Assembly (NCBI GenBank): GCA_963995505.1
Contig: OZ023184.1
Location: 2,728,001 to 2,792,000, forward strand
DNA length: 64,000 nucleotides
Direction: 5' to 3'
Source: Hypericum androsaemum
Lineage: Eukaryota > Streptophyta > Magnoliopsida > Malpighiales > Hypericaceae
The notes under the pieces are model-generated. The model saw only the letters and a list, made by a program, of their open reading frames with translations, was not told the origin of the DNA and ran no database searches. Of this stretch, positions 47,331 to 58,009 are shown piece by piece. The position numbers and the translations under genes were made by a program. Position 1 is the first letter of the stretch. The number at the start of each line of letters is the position of its first letter.

Positions 47331-49276
47331 CTAGATGGGTTGCATCTCTAATTATTTAAGCTTCATATATAAATCTTTTAGGTCTATTTGACATATAAAT
47401 CTACCCATTGACACGCCCATAGTATTTCCGTAATGATAACTCATCATTCCAAAAAAAAACTAGTGCTACAAATAAGAAAATTTATACATTTGTATATATC
47501 TAAATGACAATTAAGTCAAGCACCAAATGTTTCCCACTTAAGTAGCAACAATTTTAATATATATGTATATATATATGTGTATATATATATGTATATATAT
47601 ATATATATGTATATATATATAACGCAAAAAGTAGTAAGTGAATATCTTATATATTGTTATGTCTAAGACATCGACAATCTTAAGTATAATAGGTGTTAGT
47701 GAATAGGTGTTAGTGACAATTATCCTAGATTTACAAATTACTCTAAAACATCAAATCCCAATGCTAAATAATTAAACATGCATTTAATCACATCACATGA
47801 ATTTAAACGTCCAAATAATTAACTTCTAATTAATCATAATTCTACCTAGTGTTCATCGTATCACAGCCAAACAACATTTTACAGTTCATATTCCTCATTT
47901 TAGTTAGAATATGTTGATTGCTGCTACTTAATCAAAACTATAATTTACTAGCTTTTAGCTCTCTTTTTTTAGCTGCTTTTATGGATGATCCTCATACTCA
48001 TATTCAATATATCACTTATATTATACCACAACGTCTATTCTATTTAATAGTCCTCATATTATTTTTTCTAGTATTATAATTTAAAAAATAAAATAAAATA
48101 CGCAAACAATTGTTCCACATTAACACAACTCAATGCAAAACTTCATTGCAAATACTACGAGCCTATTTTAAGATTATTCACGACAGGCATGCACAACATT
48201 ACCAATAGACTTAAGGCCCTACATATTATATACTACATGCATACTTCAAGATGCACAATAGAGTGCAATGAAGAGTTTAACAATAATAAGGCAATAAAAA
48301 GAAGATCAAAATTTTCAAGACGACATTAACTGCCTTGCTAATAGGAGTAAAGCGAAAGAAGATGCTTCAAAATTAAATTCAAGGAACTCAAATTATCCAT
48401 GCTATATAGTATATTCTACACGAAAAAGAGGAAGCTCATGGCCTCCTGAAATTAGAACAAAGTCCTCAAACCATCTAGAGAATTTTTATACTAAGAAAGA
48501 ACCAAAGTTTCCATAGCGAAAAGTGTCAATCTAGCGAGAAACAATGCTGAAAAGTGAGACTATTCTAACCTAGTTCTAAAAGGTAAAGTAAGATAAGCAG
48601 ACATTAACCAAAAGTTCTTGGTAAGAGAATATAATTGTTCAAAATGCAAATGGGTGGTTTTAAAGTTCTCAAGCCTACTTATTAGTTACTATTTTTATAA
48701 CCAAGTGCCAATGGCCACTGACTACACAGGTGAGACATCACATGTTTATCTACTTGTAGATATAGAAGCAAAGACACCCACACATTAAGTAGATTTTATT
48801 ATTACTATTGTCTTCTCTCTCTTTTTAACAAAAGAAGATTGTCAAACATCATCCTAACACTCTTGGGATTACTGCTTACCAAAACCAAGTCATAGACATC
48901 CAACTACAGGTTCTGTAACACAATAAGTCTGTAAATAATCAAGCTAAAATTTCTCCATATGTTAATTTATTCATATCACGCCTCTTACAAAAATAACATG
49001 AAAATGATAATACAAGTAGAAGACATGCCTATATTTAATCTAAGCATCAAGCAGACAAATTGAAATCACTCTTAAGCAACAAGAAAGCCATCATTAAAGA
49101 AGTTACAACTTCATACTATTACCTTACTTATCATACAAAAAAAAGATTTATTTTATAAAAAGACATCGATGTGCCTAACTCATGAGAAAATTGCATTAAA
49201 ATTGATAAGTACTCGGCTGGAAAATTGTAATCCAATTAATCGGTTCAAATACCATAGTCATAACAATATCTCATAG
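47331..49276. other. Internal region of the outer long-LTR element (left part)
   Basis: AT-rich, without coding potential, with a (TA/TG)n microsatellite near 47560-47620. It is interrupted at 49277 by the Athila-like insertion and continues at 57678. The lack of gag or pol suggests a large non-autonomous (LARD-type) element. Confidence 0.5.
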
Positions 49277-49281
49277 TAAGT
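49277..49281. repeat. Target duplication TAAGT, left
   Basis: TAAGT immediately before the LTR start. The identical 5-mer follows the other LTR at 57673-57677. Confidence 0.9.
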
Positions 49282-50844
49282 TGAAAGGAAGGATTTTCAC
49301 CCCTCTTGCAATAATGAGTAAGTACGGGATTGTCGTCCCACGAGGACTAAGCTAGTCCGCAAATTCGACTTTATCACTAGTTTAGGACTCAAAGAAATGG
49401 AGGTGTCAATTCCAAACACAAAATGCTACTTGAAATAAAATTACAACTAAGCAAGGAGAAGGTTAAAACACTTAAAACAAGAGTGAGCTTGGTACCAATG
49501 ACAACCTAAATAACCAAATGGCATGTGGGGTTTATTGAGTTCGTGTTATGGTCCGGATGTTTCTTAAGCAACTAATCAACGCTCCCGCGACAAACTAGTC
49601 TAAATCGATAGTTAATTAGGCTTAGTCAAACCAACCGCGCTCCCGCGACTAATTAGCCAACTAATCCAACTAACTACCGATTATCACCATCATCCTTTGG
49701 ACAACTAGTCACCTAAGGTGATCCCTCAACAATAGGCAACTAGTTAACTAGTTAAATGGTCCGTTAATCCTAACCCCTCCCGGCGATTAGCATCAACTTA
49801 GTTCATAATCAAGGTGATCAATCAAGATTAGGCATTAAACACATTAACTAGTACATAAACCTTAACATATTATCCCCACAAAACCATTGGCTAAGTAGGT
49901 GCCATCAAGGCACCAAACTCACAAATCAACTACTCACTCATGTTCATCATACAACACAAATTATCCATTGTACAAAGTAAATAGAACATGAACAACAAAG
50001 ATAGAGTTTAGGAAAAGCTCAATGAGTGTCTTCAATGGCTCCCTCTTAGCTCTTTCTTCAAGGCCACGTTCTTCTTCTCTTCTCCTCTCCTCTTCTCTTG
50101 GTTGGCAGCCACGTTCTTCTTGCTTGGGAGGAAGAGGAAGAGGCAGCCACGGATTTTGTTCTTGGAGGAAGGAGAGAATGAGTGGTTGAATGGTGGTGAA
50201 AATGTCAAAGTATGGAGAAGTGGAATTAGTGGGGGACAAAGTGGAGTAGTGGGAGACAAAGGAAGGTAGTGGAGTATGGAGAATTTTGTAGTGGAATTCC
50301 AGCCAAGAGGTGTGGGATGGCAGCCAAGAAAACGTCCTGGCAAATTCCGGAATGGTCCCGGAATTTTGGCCAATTTCGGTCAGGCGAGTCCTCAGATTTA
50401 ATGCTCGACTTCATGCGTATTTTCGACCCTCTTAGACTTCGAATCTGAAGACGACCAAAGAAACAACGTTGTAGACCCGGATGTCTTCTTTCCAGAACCA
50501 CCTCACTCGTCTCTATTGGACTTCGGATGAGAAAGTTATCGGTATTTAAGTCTCTCGAGGTCAGTTAGCCCAATGTCATCGCCTTCCCGATCGTGCACCA
50601 TTTCTTCAAGGCTGATCCGATCGTCGTTGACGCGCTCCAAAGTACACCAATATCCTCCCCGCATTACCACAAAGCCTCCTTGAAATAAAAATGAACAAAA
50701 CTAATGAAAATCACAATAACTATACTAAAAGTTAAAAATACGAAATATAACAATACAACGATAAATAACACACAACAATACTAGAAACAATGGAAAATTG
50801 ACACTAAAACATACATAGATGATAGAGTGTTTTCACACTCATCA
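49282..50844 (-). repeat. 3' LTR of the Athila-like element
   Basis: 1563 bp. It appears identical to 56110-57672, with a constant offset of 6828 bp along its whole length and identical conceptual peptides (92, 113 and 91 codons) in both copies. The apparent small frames inside are not genes. Confidence 0.93.
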
Positions 50845-50859
50845 CACCCCCACACTTGA
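50845..50859 (-). other. Polypurine tract of the Athila-like element
   Basis: On the minus strand TCAAGTGTGGGGGTG directly precedes the 3' LTR start TGATGAG. This is the usual plus-strand primer position for this type of retrotransposon. Confidence 0.85.
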
Positions 50860-52263
50860 ATCATTGCTTGTCCTCAAGCAATACTCATACAAATACAAAC
50901 ACAAACACAATCACAATCACATAAGAAAGAAGACATGATAAGGACAAGACTAGGCATGATAAATTCACAATTTAACTCCCCTCAAAATTTCAAACTCACA
51001 TCAAAAGTATTATCACACAACCTAGCTAGTCATCAACTCAAACACAAAGAGTAAGAACTGGTAGACACCTCACCACTCGATGGTTTAATCAAGTGTTATC
51101 ACTATGTAAAAGACACTAGAAGGTTAACCACTCAGAGGTTCGGAAATCTTTAGCTCACGATTTGTAAGTAGCCAACTTCCTATCTCTCGCGTACATGACC
51201 GATGTCTTTCAAAGTATCCTACGTCCTACTCAACAGTGTCTCAAAGTCATGTGGTTGCTCGTGAACCAGGAGCTTTCAATCTGGTTATAATGGGGCTAAG
51301 ATAAAGGTGAGGAAATATGTATGGATAGTAGTTAAACCACCCAATCCGAGGACATGTTACAAAAGCATTCTAGTCTCTCGTCTATTCTAAACATCCTCAC
51401 CATAAATAATTAAAGCACACTCCCAAAATTCACCCATTTCCTAAGACCACGTAGCACGAGTTATGCCAATTATAAATGCCTTATTCAACCTTCACTTTTT
51501 TTTTCTTTTCTTTTCTTTTCCTCTTTTTTTTTCTTTCTTTTTTTTTCTTTTACAAATACAAACACAAACACAAACTTGGCATTTTCTAGGCAAGAACTCG
51601 GCTTCTTTGTATAGCCTCTCAATTAACCAACTTCCCAAAGAATTAACCCATAAGAACACTAAGCTACCAACTAAACCCAATACATATCATTTCCCAAAAA
51701 AAAAAATGTAAACTTACGTGTCCTCGGATCGGATGACCAAAGGTCGGGAAGATGGTGGATATAGGGCTTAGAGTTGGTATACATATAATATGATCAAAGA
51801 ATGGCTAGGCTCAATAGGTTAAAACAATGGATATGAAGGTTCTTGGTTCTAAAGCTCTAGGCTCAATTTCAAAGGATTAGCCCCCGTCATTCACTAACGC
51901 CACACAACCAAGACCATGTCAAGTACTAGTAGGATACCTCGATCAACCGAACTCATGTAGGCACCTCATGAATAAATGAAGACGGTTGTCTCCTCCTTCG
52001 GCTCAAAGTTCCTCACAAGGTCACTCATCAACCCTCTAGTCTAATCTACATAGTGAGACTACTAGTCTAAACAACCGAGGGTGAGGTTTCTACAAGTTCT
52101 TAGGCCTTGTGCTCGAGTTCATTTCCTAACTAGGTGTGTGGTAAGCTTCTAACACGAGTTAAAGAATTTTGAAGGGGGTCAAATTTTGAAAATTCATGCC
52201 AAATCATTGCCTAAACAAGACAAACCATATCTAAACATACAAAAGGATTCCTAAGTGGAACCA

Positions 52264-52297
52264 CACCCCCACACTTGAAGAACACCTTGTCCTCAAG
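52264..52297 (-). other. Second copy of the polypurine cassette
   Basis: The 15-mer CACCCCCACACTTGA and the 11-mer TTGTCCTCAAG occur here with an 8-base spacer, exactly as at 50845-50878 next to the LTR. It could act as an internal (central) polypurine tract or be a relic of an older 3' junction. Confidence 0.7.
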
Positions 52298-52606
52298 GTG
52301 TAGGGAGCACATATACATATAAAGCAAACTCAAGACATCACGAAGACAAGAAAATAACTAAAGAAGAAAGAAAAAAAAAATGCTAGGAGACGTCCCTTAG
52401 TCTTGAGTTGGAGATGTTGGTGGCGGTGGAATGTCGAATCTGGGTCGCTCCACTAGTTGTCGGATGTAGTAGCTTTGATGATGCAGTTCCCTGTCCATGT
52501 TGAACTTCGACCCCTTAAATCGCCACTTGCTAGCCTTTCGATTGGGACGATTTAGGAGAAATGGGAGGAAGAGTATATAAAAAAAAAAAAAAACGGAAGG
52601 AAAATG

Positions 52607-52748
52607 AAAACCGTGAGTTGCCACGGCCGTGGCAAAAAAAACCACGCCAGAATTTAAAAAAATTAAAAATTTTTTTTTTTGAAAAAAAAAAAAGAAAAAG
52701 GGGTGAATTAAAACCGTGAGTTGCCACGGCCGTGGCTCAAAGCCACGC
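52607..52748 (-). repeat. Two identical palindrome-bearing units
   Basis: AAAACCGTGAGTTGCCACGG with its continuation CCGTGGC occurs at 52607-52633 and again ending at 52736. Each contains the perfect 14-nt palindrome GCCACGGCCGTGGC (52620-52633 and 52723-52736) and is followed after a few bases by CCACGCC. The surroundings are A/T homopolymers. Confidence 0.85.
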
Positions 52749-53028
52749 CTAAAAAAAAAATTTTTTTTTTTTTCGCAATTTTTTTTTTTTTCAAAATTTT
52801 TTTAAAACTTTCCCAACTCGTCCTCGATCCTTGCTGAGCTCCAATCGTCCATGTCACCTTCAAGATGCAAGAGATCCTACAAGCATGAACTAACGCTTCA
52901 AAACAAAACATACCAGAATAAGAACAACACATAAATAAAAAGAACACACATAAAAGACTATAACAAATATAAAGACAATACAAAAACATGCTAAGTTATA
53001 GTCGTTAGCTTGACTTTACTCCCCTTTT

Positions 53029-56001
53029 TCATGCATCGGAGGGTGGAGTCACGGATTGCACCACCGAACTTTGATCAACATCGCCACCAAGGTAAGTCTT
53101 ACACCTTTGGCCATTCACCTTGAAGACTCCTCCATTACTTCTTTTCAATTTGAGGGCTCCAAATGGATAACTTTTTACCACCTTGTAAGGTCCATTCCAC
53201 TTGGACTTGTGTTTTCCCGGAAAAAGTTTTAACCGAGAGTTGTAGAGTAACACTTGATCACCCTCCTTGAACTCTTTCTTCGCGATGTGGGCATCATGTG
53301 ATCTTTTGGTCTTCTCCCTCTTAAGCCTTTCCACTCCCGGCTTGGCTTCCTTCTTCAAGAATGCATATCGTAAATGAGAGGGTAGCTCTTTCAACTCCAA
53401 GCTTGGAGCCTTAATGATGGAAGGTGGAGTAGGATACTTCAAATGAAGCTCTAAATCTTCATGGAGAGTTCTTTTATCAACTTTTCCCACGAACTCTTCC
53501 AGGTCATCATCATCTTGTTCTCCATCATTCTCTTCATCTATTCCACCTTCAATCTTCAATGAGCTCTCCTTGCCCAACTTGAGGACACCATCATCCATGA
53601 CATCAACTTTCATGCACATGCCTTCATCAAGAGGGTGGCTCATTGCATTGGACATCTTGAACTCTACTTTCTCCTCTCCTACTCGCAGGACCAATCTTCC
53701 TTCATGTACGTCCACCAAGGCACGTGCCGTGTTGAGAAACGGTCGGCCAAGAATTAGTGGACAACTCTTGTCCTCTTCGTAATCCAACACCACAAAGTCC
53801 ACGGGGAAGATAAACTTATCAATCTTCAACAAGACATCCTCCACAACCCCGAATGGCTTCTTCATGGTTTGGTCCGCCAATTGGAGACGCATAGAAGTTG
53901 GTTTCACCTCACACAAGCCAAGTCTTCTCATAATAGACAAAGGCATCAAGTTAATGCTAGCGCCTAAATCACATAAACACTTGGGAAACTCAACATCACC
54001 AACAAAACTAGGAATAGTAAAACTCCCCGGGTCCTTTAGCTTTGTCGGGAGATCCTTAGAGATGAGAGAGCTACACTTCTCCGTGAGGGCTACCGTCTCT
54101 CCATCTTTCCACTTCCTCTTCTTCGTGATGAGTTCCTTGAGAAACTTCGAGTATTGCGGTAATTGATCCAACATCTCAAGAAAAGAAACACTGATCTGGA
54201 TGTTCTTCATCTTCTCCATGAAGCCAATAAACTTGTCATCCATCACATTCTTCTTCTTCACTCTTTGAGGAAATGGTAGAGGGGGGATCTTTGGTGGTGG
54301 CGGAACATACTCCTCTTCCCCGTCCATCTCAACGAATGGACGTTTCTCCTTCTCTTTTTCATTAACCTCCTCTTTGTTCTCTCTTGATTTTGGGCTCATC
54401 TCTTGACAAATTGTTTCCTTGCCACTCCTCAAGGTAATTGCACACACATTTCCTCGAGGATTCACTTCCGTGGAGCTAGGAAGAGAACCGGATGCTCTGT
54501 GGGCACTTGCATTTGCTATTTGCCCAAGTTGCCTCTCCATATTATGCAGGGCGGTTGCTTGACCCTTGAGGATTTGTTCAAGATTGTCTTGCCTTGATGC
54601 TTGTTGTTGTATGGCTGCCAAAATTTGGCCTTGTTGGCTAACCACCCCTCCAACTTCTTGCATAAACTTTTCCATCTTGTCAAACCTCTCCTCAATATTT
54701 CCCATCCGATCCATCAAGGAGAAACGTGGTTGGAAACCCGGAGGAGGTCCTTGTTGTGTATTGCGAAGAGGAAGTCCCTTATCCAGAACAATTGCCATGT
54801 TATCTCCACTACTTCCTCCGGTACCTCTCCAAGAGAAGTTTGGGTGATTTCTCCAACCGGGATTGTAAGTAGAGGAATATGGGTTATTTCCCATCCTATT
54901 TGCTCCTTGACCTTGGCCTTGTCCTTGGCCACCAACAAAGTGTGCTTGCTCTACTTCCGTGTTCATCATAGCACATTCTTGCATCCCGTGGCCAACATTC
55001 CCACATGCTTCACAAGTCGTCCTTACGGCTGCCACATTGGTATTGTTCAAGCTAAGATCGTTCACTTTTCTTGCCAATAATGCCAATTGGGCTTGAATAG
55101 AGGAGGCAACATCAACATCAATCACTCCCTTTTGCTGGCTTATAGGTTGTCTTCCTCTCTCACTTGCCATAAGGATGTTTGTAGCTGCTAATTCTTCCAC
55201 GATGTGGTAGGCATCATCCTTCTCTCTTCTCAAAAAGGATCCATTAGAAGCAGCATCAACCGTCCCCCTTGTAGAGGGTCCTAGACCAAAGTAAAAAGTT
55301 TGGAGTAAAGACTCCTCTGATATATTATGGTGTGGACAACTCCTTTGTAATCCCTTGAATCTCCCCCAAGCTTCACTCAATGACTCATTCTCGAATTGTT
55401 GGAAGTTGTTAATCTCCTTGATGAGTCTATTTGTCTTGGAGAAGGGAAAATACTTGTCAAGGAAGGCATTAGCTAGCTCTTCCCATGTCGTAATTGTTGT
55501 CCCAACGAGATTCTTATACCATATCTTTGCTTGGTCCTTCAAGGTAAATGGGAACAACCTCAGCTTCACAGCATCGTCGGTAACTCCATTGTGCTTGAAG
55601 GTGTCGGCTATCTCCAAAAAATTAGCAATATGGTCGTTGGGATCTTCATTCGGTAATCCATAGAATTGGACCGAAGCTTGGAGCATGTGAATCACCGCCG
55701 GCTTGATCTCGAAGGTGTTAGCTTGAATAGCAGGCTTAGGAACTCCAGACATTGCCCCTCTCAAGGTGGGCCTAGCATAGTCCATGAGAGACCTTCGAGG
55801 AACTCCAACTCCTTGTGCATCGCCTTGCGGAGCTCCTTGTGGAGCTTCTTGCACATGAGGTTGTTGATTCATCCTTGCTTGTGTCCTTCTCTCTTGTCGC
55901 AACAACCGTTCCAAATATCCAATGTCAACGTCTACTCCGATCGGAATGTTGTTCGTTGAGCGAGTTGAGCGCATGCGACAAATCAGTACCTTGTAAGACA
56001 A
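53029..56001 (-). CDS. Gag-protease-integrase tail fusion polyprotein of Athila-like element
   Basis: 990 codons, uninterrupted. The gag capsid domain (about 100-260) has FPFTLKDQAKIWYKNL around Trp161 and the NNFQQFENESLSEAWGRFKG motif. The zinc knuckle CEACGNVGHGMQEC (about 330-343) fits C-x2-C-x4-H-x4-C. A coiled-coil-like Gln-rich stretch follows (about 430-500). The retroviral-type aspartic protease has DLGASINLMP at Asp678 and the flap-distal ILGRPFLNTA at about 750. At LPSHLRYAFL (ending about residue 882), where reverse transcriptase should begin, the frame passes directly into the C-terminal segment of integrase (about 890-965: KEFKEGDQVLLYNSRLKLFPG, then KWNGPYKVV). Reverse transcriptase, RNase H and the integrase catalytic core are absent without a frameshift. 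Full gag-pol frames of this clade are much longer. The ATG at 56001 lies about 90 bp inside the primer-binding site. Confidence 0.93.
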   Translation of the reverse strand: MSYKVLICRMRSTRSTNNIPIGVDVDIGYLERLLRQERRTQARMNQQPHVQEAPQGAPQGDAQGVGVPRRSLMDYARPTLRGAMSGVPKPAIQANTFEIKPAVIHMLQASVQFYGLPNEDPNDHIANFLEIADTFKHNGVTDDAVKLRLFPFTLKDQAKIWYKNLVGTTITTWEELANAFLDKYFPFSKTNRLIKEINNFQQFENESLSEAWGRFKGLQRSCPHHNISEESLLQTFYFGLGPSTRGTVDAASNGSFLRREKDDAYHIVEELAATNILMASERGRQPISQQKGVIDVDVASSIQAQLALLARKVNDLSLNNTNVAAVRTTCEACGNVGHGMQECAMMNTEVEQAHFVGGQGQGQGQGANRMGNNPYSSTYNPGWRNHPNFSWRGTGGSSGDNMAIVLDKGLPLRNTQQGPPPGFQPRFSLMDRMGNIEERFDKMEKFMQEVGGVVSQQGQILAAIQQQASRQDNLEQILKGQATALHNMERQLGQIANASAHRASGSLPSSTEVNPRGNVCAITLRSGKETICQEMSPKSRENKEEVNEKEKEKRPFVEMDGEEEYVPPPPKIPPLPFPQRVKKKNVMDDKFIGFMEKMKNIQISVSFLEMLDQLPQYSKFLKELITKKRKWKDGETVALTEKCSSLISKDLPTKLKDPGSFTIPSFVGDVEFPKCLCDLGASINLMPLSIMRRLGLCEVKPTSMRLQLADQTMKKPFGVVEDVLLKIDKFIFPVDFVVLDYEEDKSCPLILGRPFLNTARALVDVHEGRLVLRVGEEKVEFKMSNAMSHPLDEGMCMKVDVMDDGVLKLGKESSLKIEGGIDEENDGEQDDDDLEEFVGKVDKRTLHEDLELHLKYPTPPSIIKAPSLELKELPSHLRYAFLKKEAKPGVERLKREKTKRSHDAHIAKKEFKEGDQVLLYNSRLKLFPGKHKSKWNGPYKVVKSYPFGALKLKRSNGGVFKVNGQRCKTYLGGDVDQSSVVQSVTPPSDA

Positions 56002-56089
56002 ACAAAGGTACTAAGTAACAAAAACCAAGTAAACAAAAATAAATGTCCTAATCCAAGTTCGTAAGCCAAATTAAGCGTCTAGTACTTAA

Positions 56090-56107
56090 TCCCCGGCAAC
56101 GGCGCCA
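56090..56107 (-). other. Primer-binding site, tRNA-Asp
   Basis: On the minus strand TGGCGCCGTTGCCGGGGA starts two bases after the 5' LTR end. It is the perfect complement of the 3' end of plant tRNA-Asp(GUC) including CCA, the primer used by many Athila-type elements. Confidence 0.9.
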
Positions 56108-56109
56108 AT

Positions 56110-57672
56110 TGAAAGGAAGGATTTTCACCCCTCTTGCAATAATGAGTAAGTACGGGATTGTCGTCCCACGAGGACTAAGCTAGTCCGCAAATTCGACTTT
56201 ATCACTAGTTTAGGACTCAAAGAAATGGAGGTGTCAATTCCAAACACAAAATGCTACTTGAAATAAAATTACAACTAAGCAAGGAGAAGGTTAAAACACT
56301 TAAAACAAGAGTGAGCTTGGTACCAATGACAACCTAAATAACCAAATGGCATGTGGGGTTTATTGAGTTCGTGTTATGGTCCGGATGTTTCTTAAGCAAC
56401 TAATCAACGCTCCCGCGACAAACTAGTCTAAATCGATAGTTAATTAGGCTTAGTCAAACCAACCGCGCTCCCGCGACTAATTAGCCAACTAATCCAACTA
56501 ACTACCGATTATCACCATCATCCTTTGGACAACTAGTCACCTAAGGTGATCCCTCAACAATAGGCAACTAGTTAACTAGTTAAATGGTCCGTTAATCCTA
56601 ACCCCTCCCGGCGATTAGCATCAACTTAGTTCATAATCAAGGTGATCAATCAAGATTAGGCATTAAACACATTAACTAGTACATAAACCTTAACATATTA
56701 TCCCCACAAAACCATTGGCTAAGTAGGTGCCATCAAGGCACCAAACTCACAAATCAACTACTCACTCATGTTCATCATACAACACAAATTATCCATTGTA
56801 CAAAGTAAATAGAACATGAACAACAAAGATAGAGTTTAGGAAAAGCTCAATGAGTGTCTTCAATGGCTCCCTCTTAGCTCTTTCTTCAAGGCCACGTTCT
56901 TCTTCTCTTCTCCTCTCCTCTTCTCTTGGTTGGCAGCCACGTTCTTCTTGCTTGGGAGGAAGAGGAAGAGGCAGCCACGGATTTTGTTCTTGGAGGAAGG
57001 AGAGAATGAGTGGTTGAATGGTGGTGAAAATGTCAAAGTATGGAGAAGTGGAATTAGTGGGGGACAAAGTGGAGTAGTGGGAGACAAAGGAAGGTAGTGG
57101 AGTATGGAGAATTTTGTAGTGGAATTCCAGCCAAGAGGTGTGGGATGGCAGCCAAGAAAACGTCCTGGCAAATTCCGGAATGGTCCCGGAATTTTGGCCA
57201 ATTTCGGTCAGGCGAGTCCTCAGATTTAATGCTCGACTTCATGCGTATTTTCGACCCTCTTAGACTTCGAATCTGAAGACGACCAAAGAAACAACGTTGT
57301 AGACCCGGATGTCTTCTTTCCAGAACCACCTCACTCGTCTCTATTGGACTTCGGATGAGAAAGTTATCGGTATTTAAGTCTCTCGAGGTCAGTTAGCCCA
57401 ATGTCATCGCCTTCCCGATCGTGCACCATTTCTTCAAGGCTGATCCGATCGTCGTTGACGCGCTCCAAAGTACACCAATATCCTCCCCGCATTACCACAA
57501 AGCCTCCTTGAAATAAAAATGAACAAAACTAATGAAAATCACAATAACTATACTAAAAGTTAAAAATACGAAATATAACAATACAACGATAAATAACACA
57601 CAACAATACTAGAAACAATGGAAAATTGACACTAAAACATACATAGATGATAGAGTGTTTTCACACTCATCA
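56110..57672 (-). repeat. 5' LTR of the Athila-like element
   Basis: 1563 bp, apparently identical to 49282-50844. In element orientation it starts TGATGAGTGTG and ends CCTTTCA, and would hold the element promoter. Confidence 0.93.
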
Positions 57673-57677
57673 TAAGT
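57673..57677. repeat. Target duplication TAAGT, right
   Basis: Matches 49277-49281. Confidence 0.9.
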
Positions 57678-58009
57678 CTCCCTAGAATTTACCACATCTA
57701 ACTTGCACAAGCTCACAATCTAGTTTATTAAGTAAAATTCTAACATTTACACACCTAATATGCATAGACACACATCAAATTAAATATACATATTTTAAAA
57801 TATATATATATTTCTAATACAATTCCAAAATTTACCCTTCAAATCATTTCAAATGCATAAGATTTAAATCCATTTTATTCCAATTCAAGCAATAAAATCT
57901 TCCTTAGAATTCATTTAAATCAACTTTGCAAATTAATATTTTTATTTTGTTCGTTATAATTTATTTTTATTCAATTAGAATTAATTCATGTTAAATGACA
58001 ATTTTATTA
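57678..58009. other. Internal region of the outer long-LTR element (right part)
   Basis: AT-rich, non-coding. It continues past the Pack-MULE-like insertion at 59458 and reaches the primer-binding site at 59483. Confidence 0.5.

Larger units (their letters stand above)
49282..57672 (-). mobile_element. Complete non-autonomous Athila-like Ty3/gypsy retrotransposon, 8391 bp
   Basis: Two 1563-bp LTRs, a primer-binding site, one long frame, a polypurine tract and a perfect 5-bp target duplication (TAAGT) define a complete element lying on the minus strand. The LTRs run from TGATGAGTGTG to CCTTTCA in element orientation. The single frame encodes gag, protease and only the tail of integrase, so mobility would depend on enzymes from a related element. 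Between the frame and the 3' LTR (50860-53028) there is non-coding DNA with poly(A/T) runs, two palindromes and a second polypurine cassette. It is inserted in the internal part of the outer long-LTR element. Confidence 0.93.

Noticed and set aside
49961..50501. Three minus-strand frames of 91-113 codons, repeated at 56789-57329
   Set aside because: They lie wholly inside the LTRs of the Athila-like element and have no protein-family features.
54403..55663. Plus-strand frames of 64-159 codons opposite the gag-protease frame
   Set aside because: Shadows of the 990-codon minus-strand frame.
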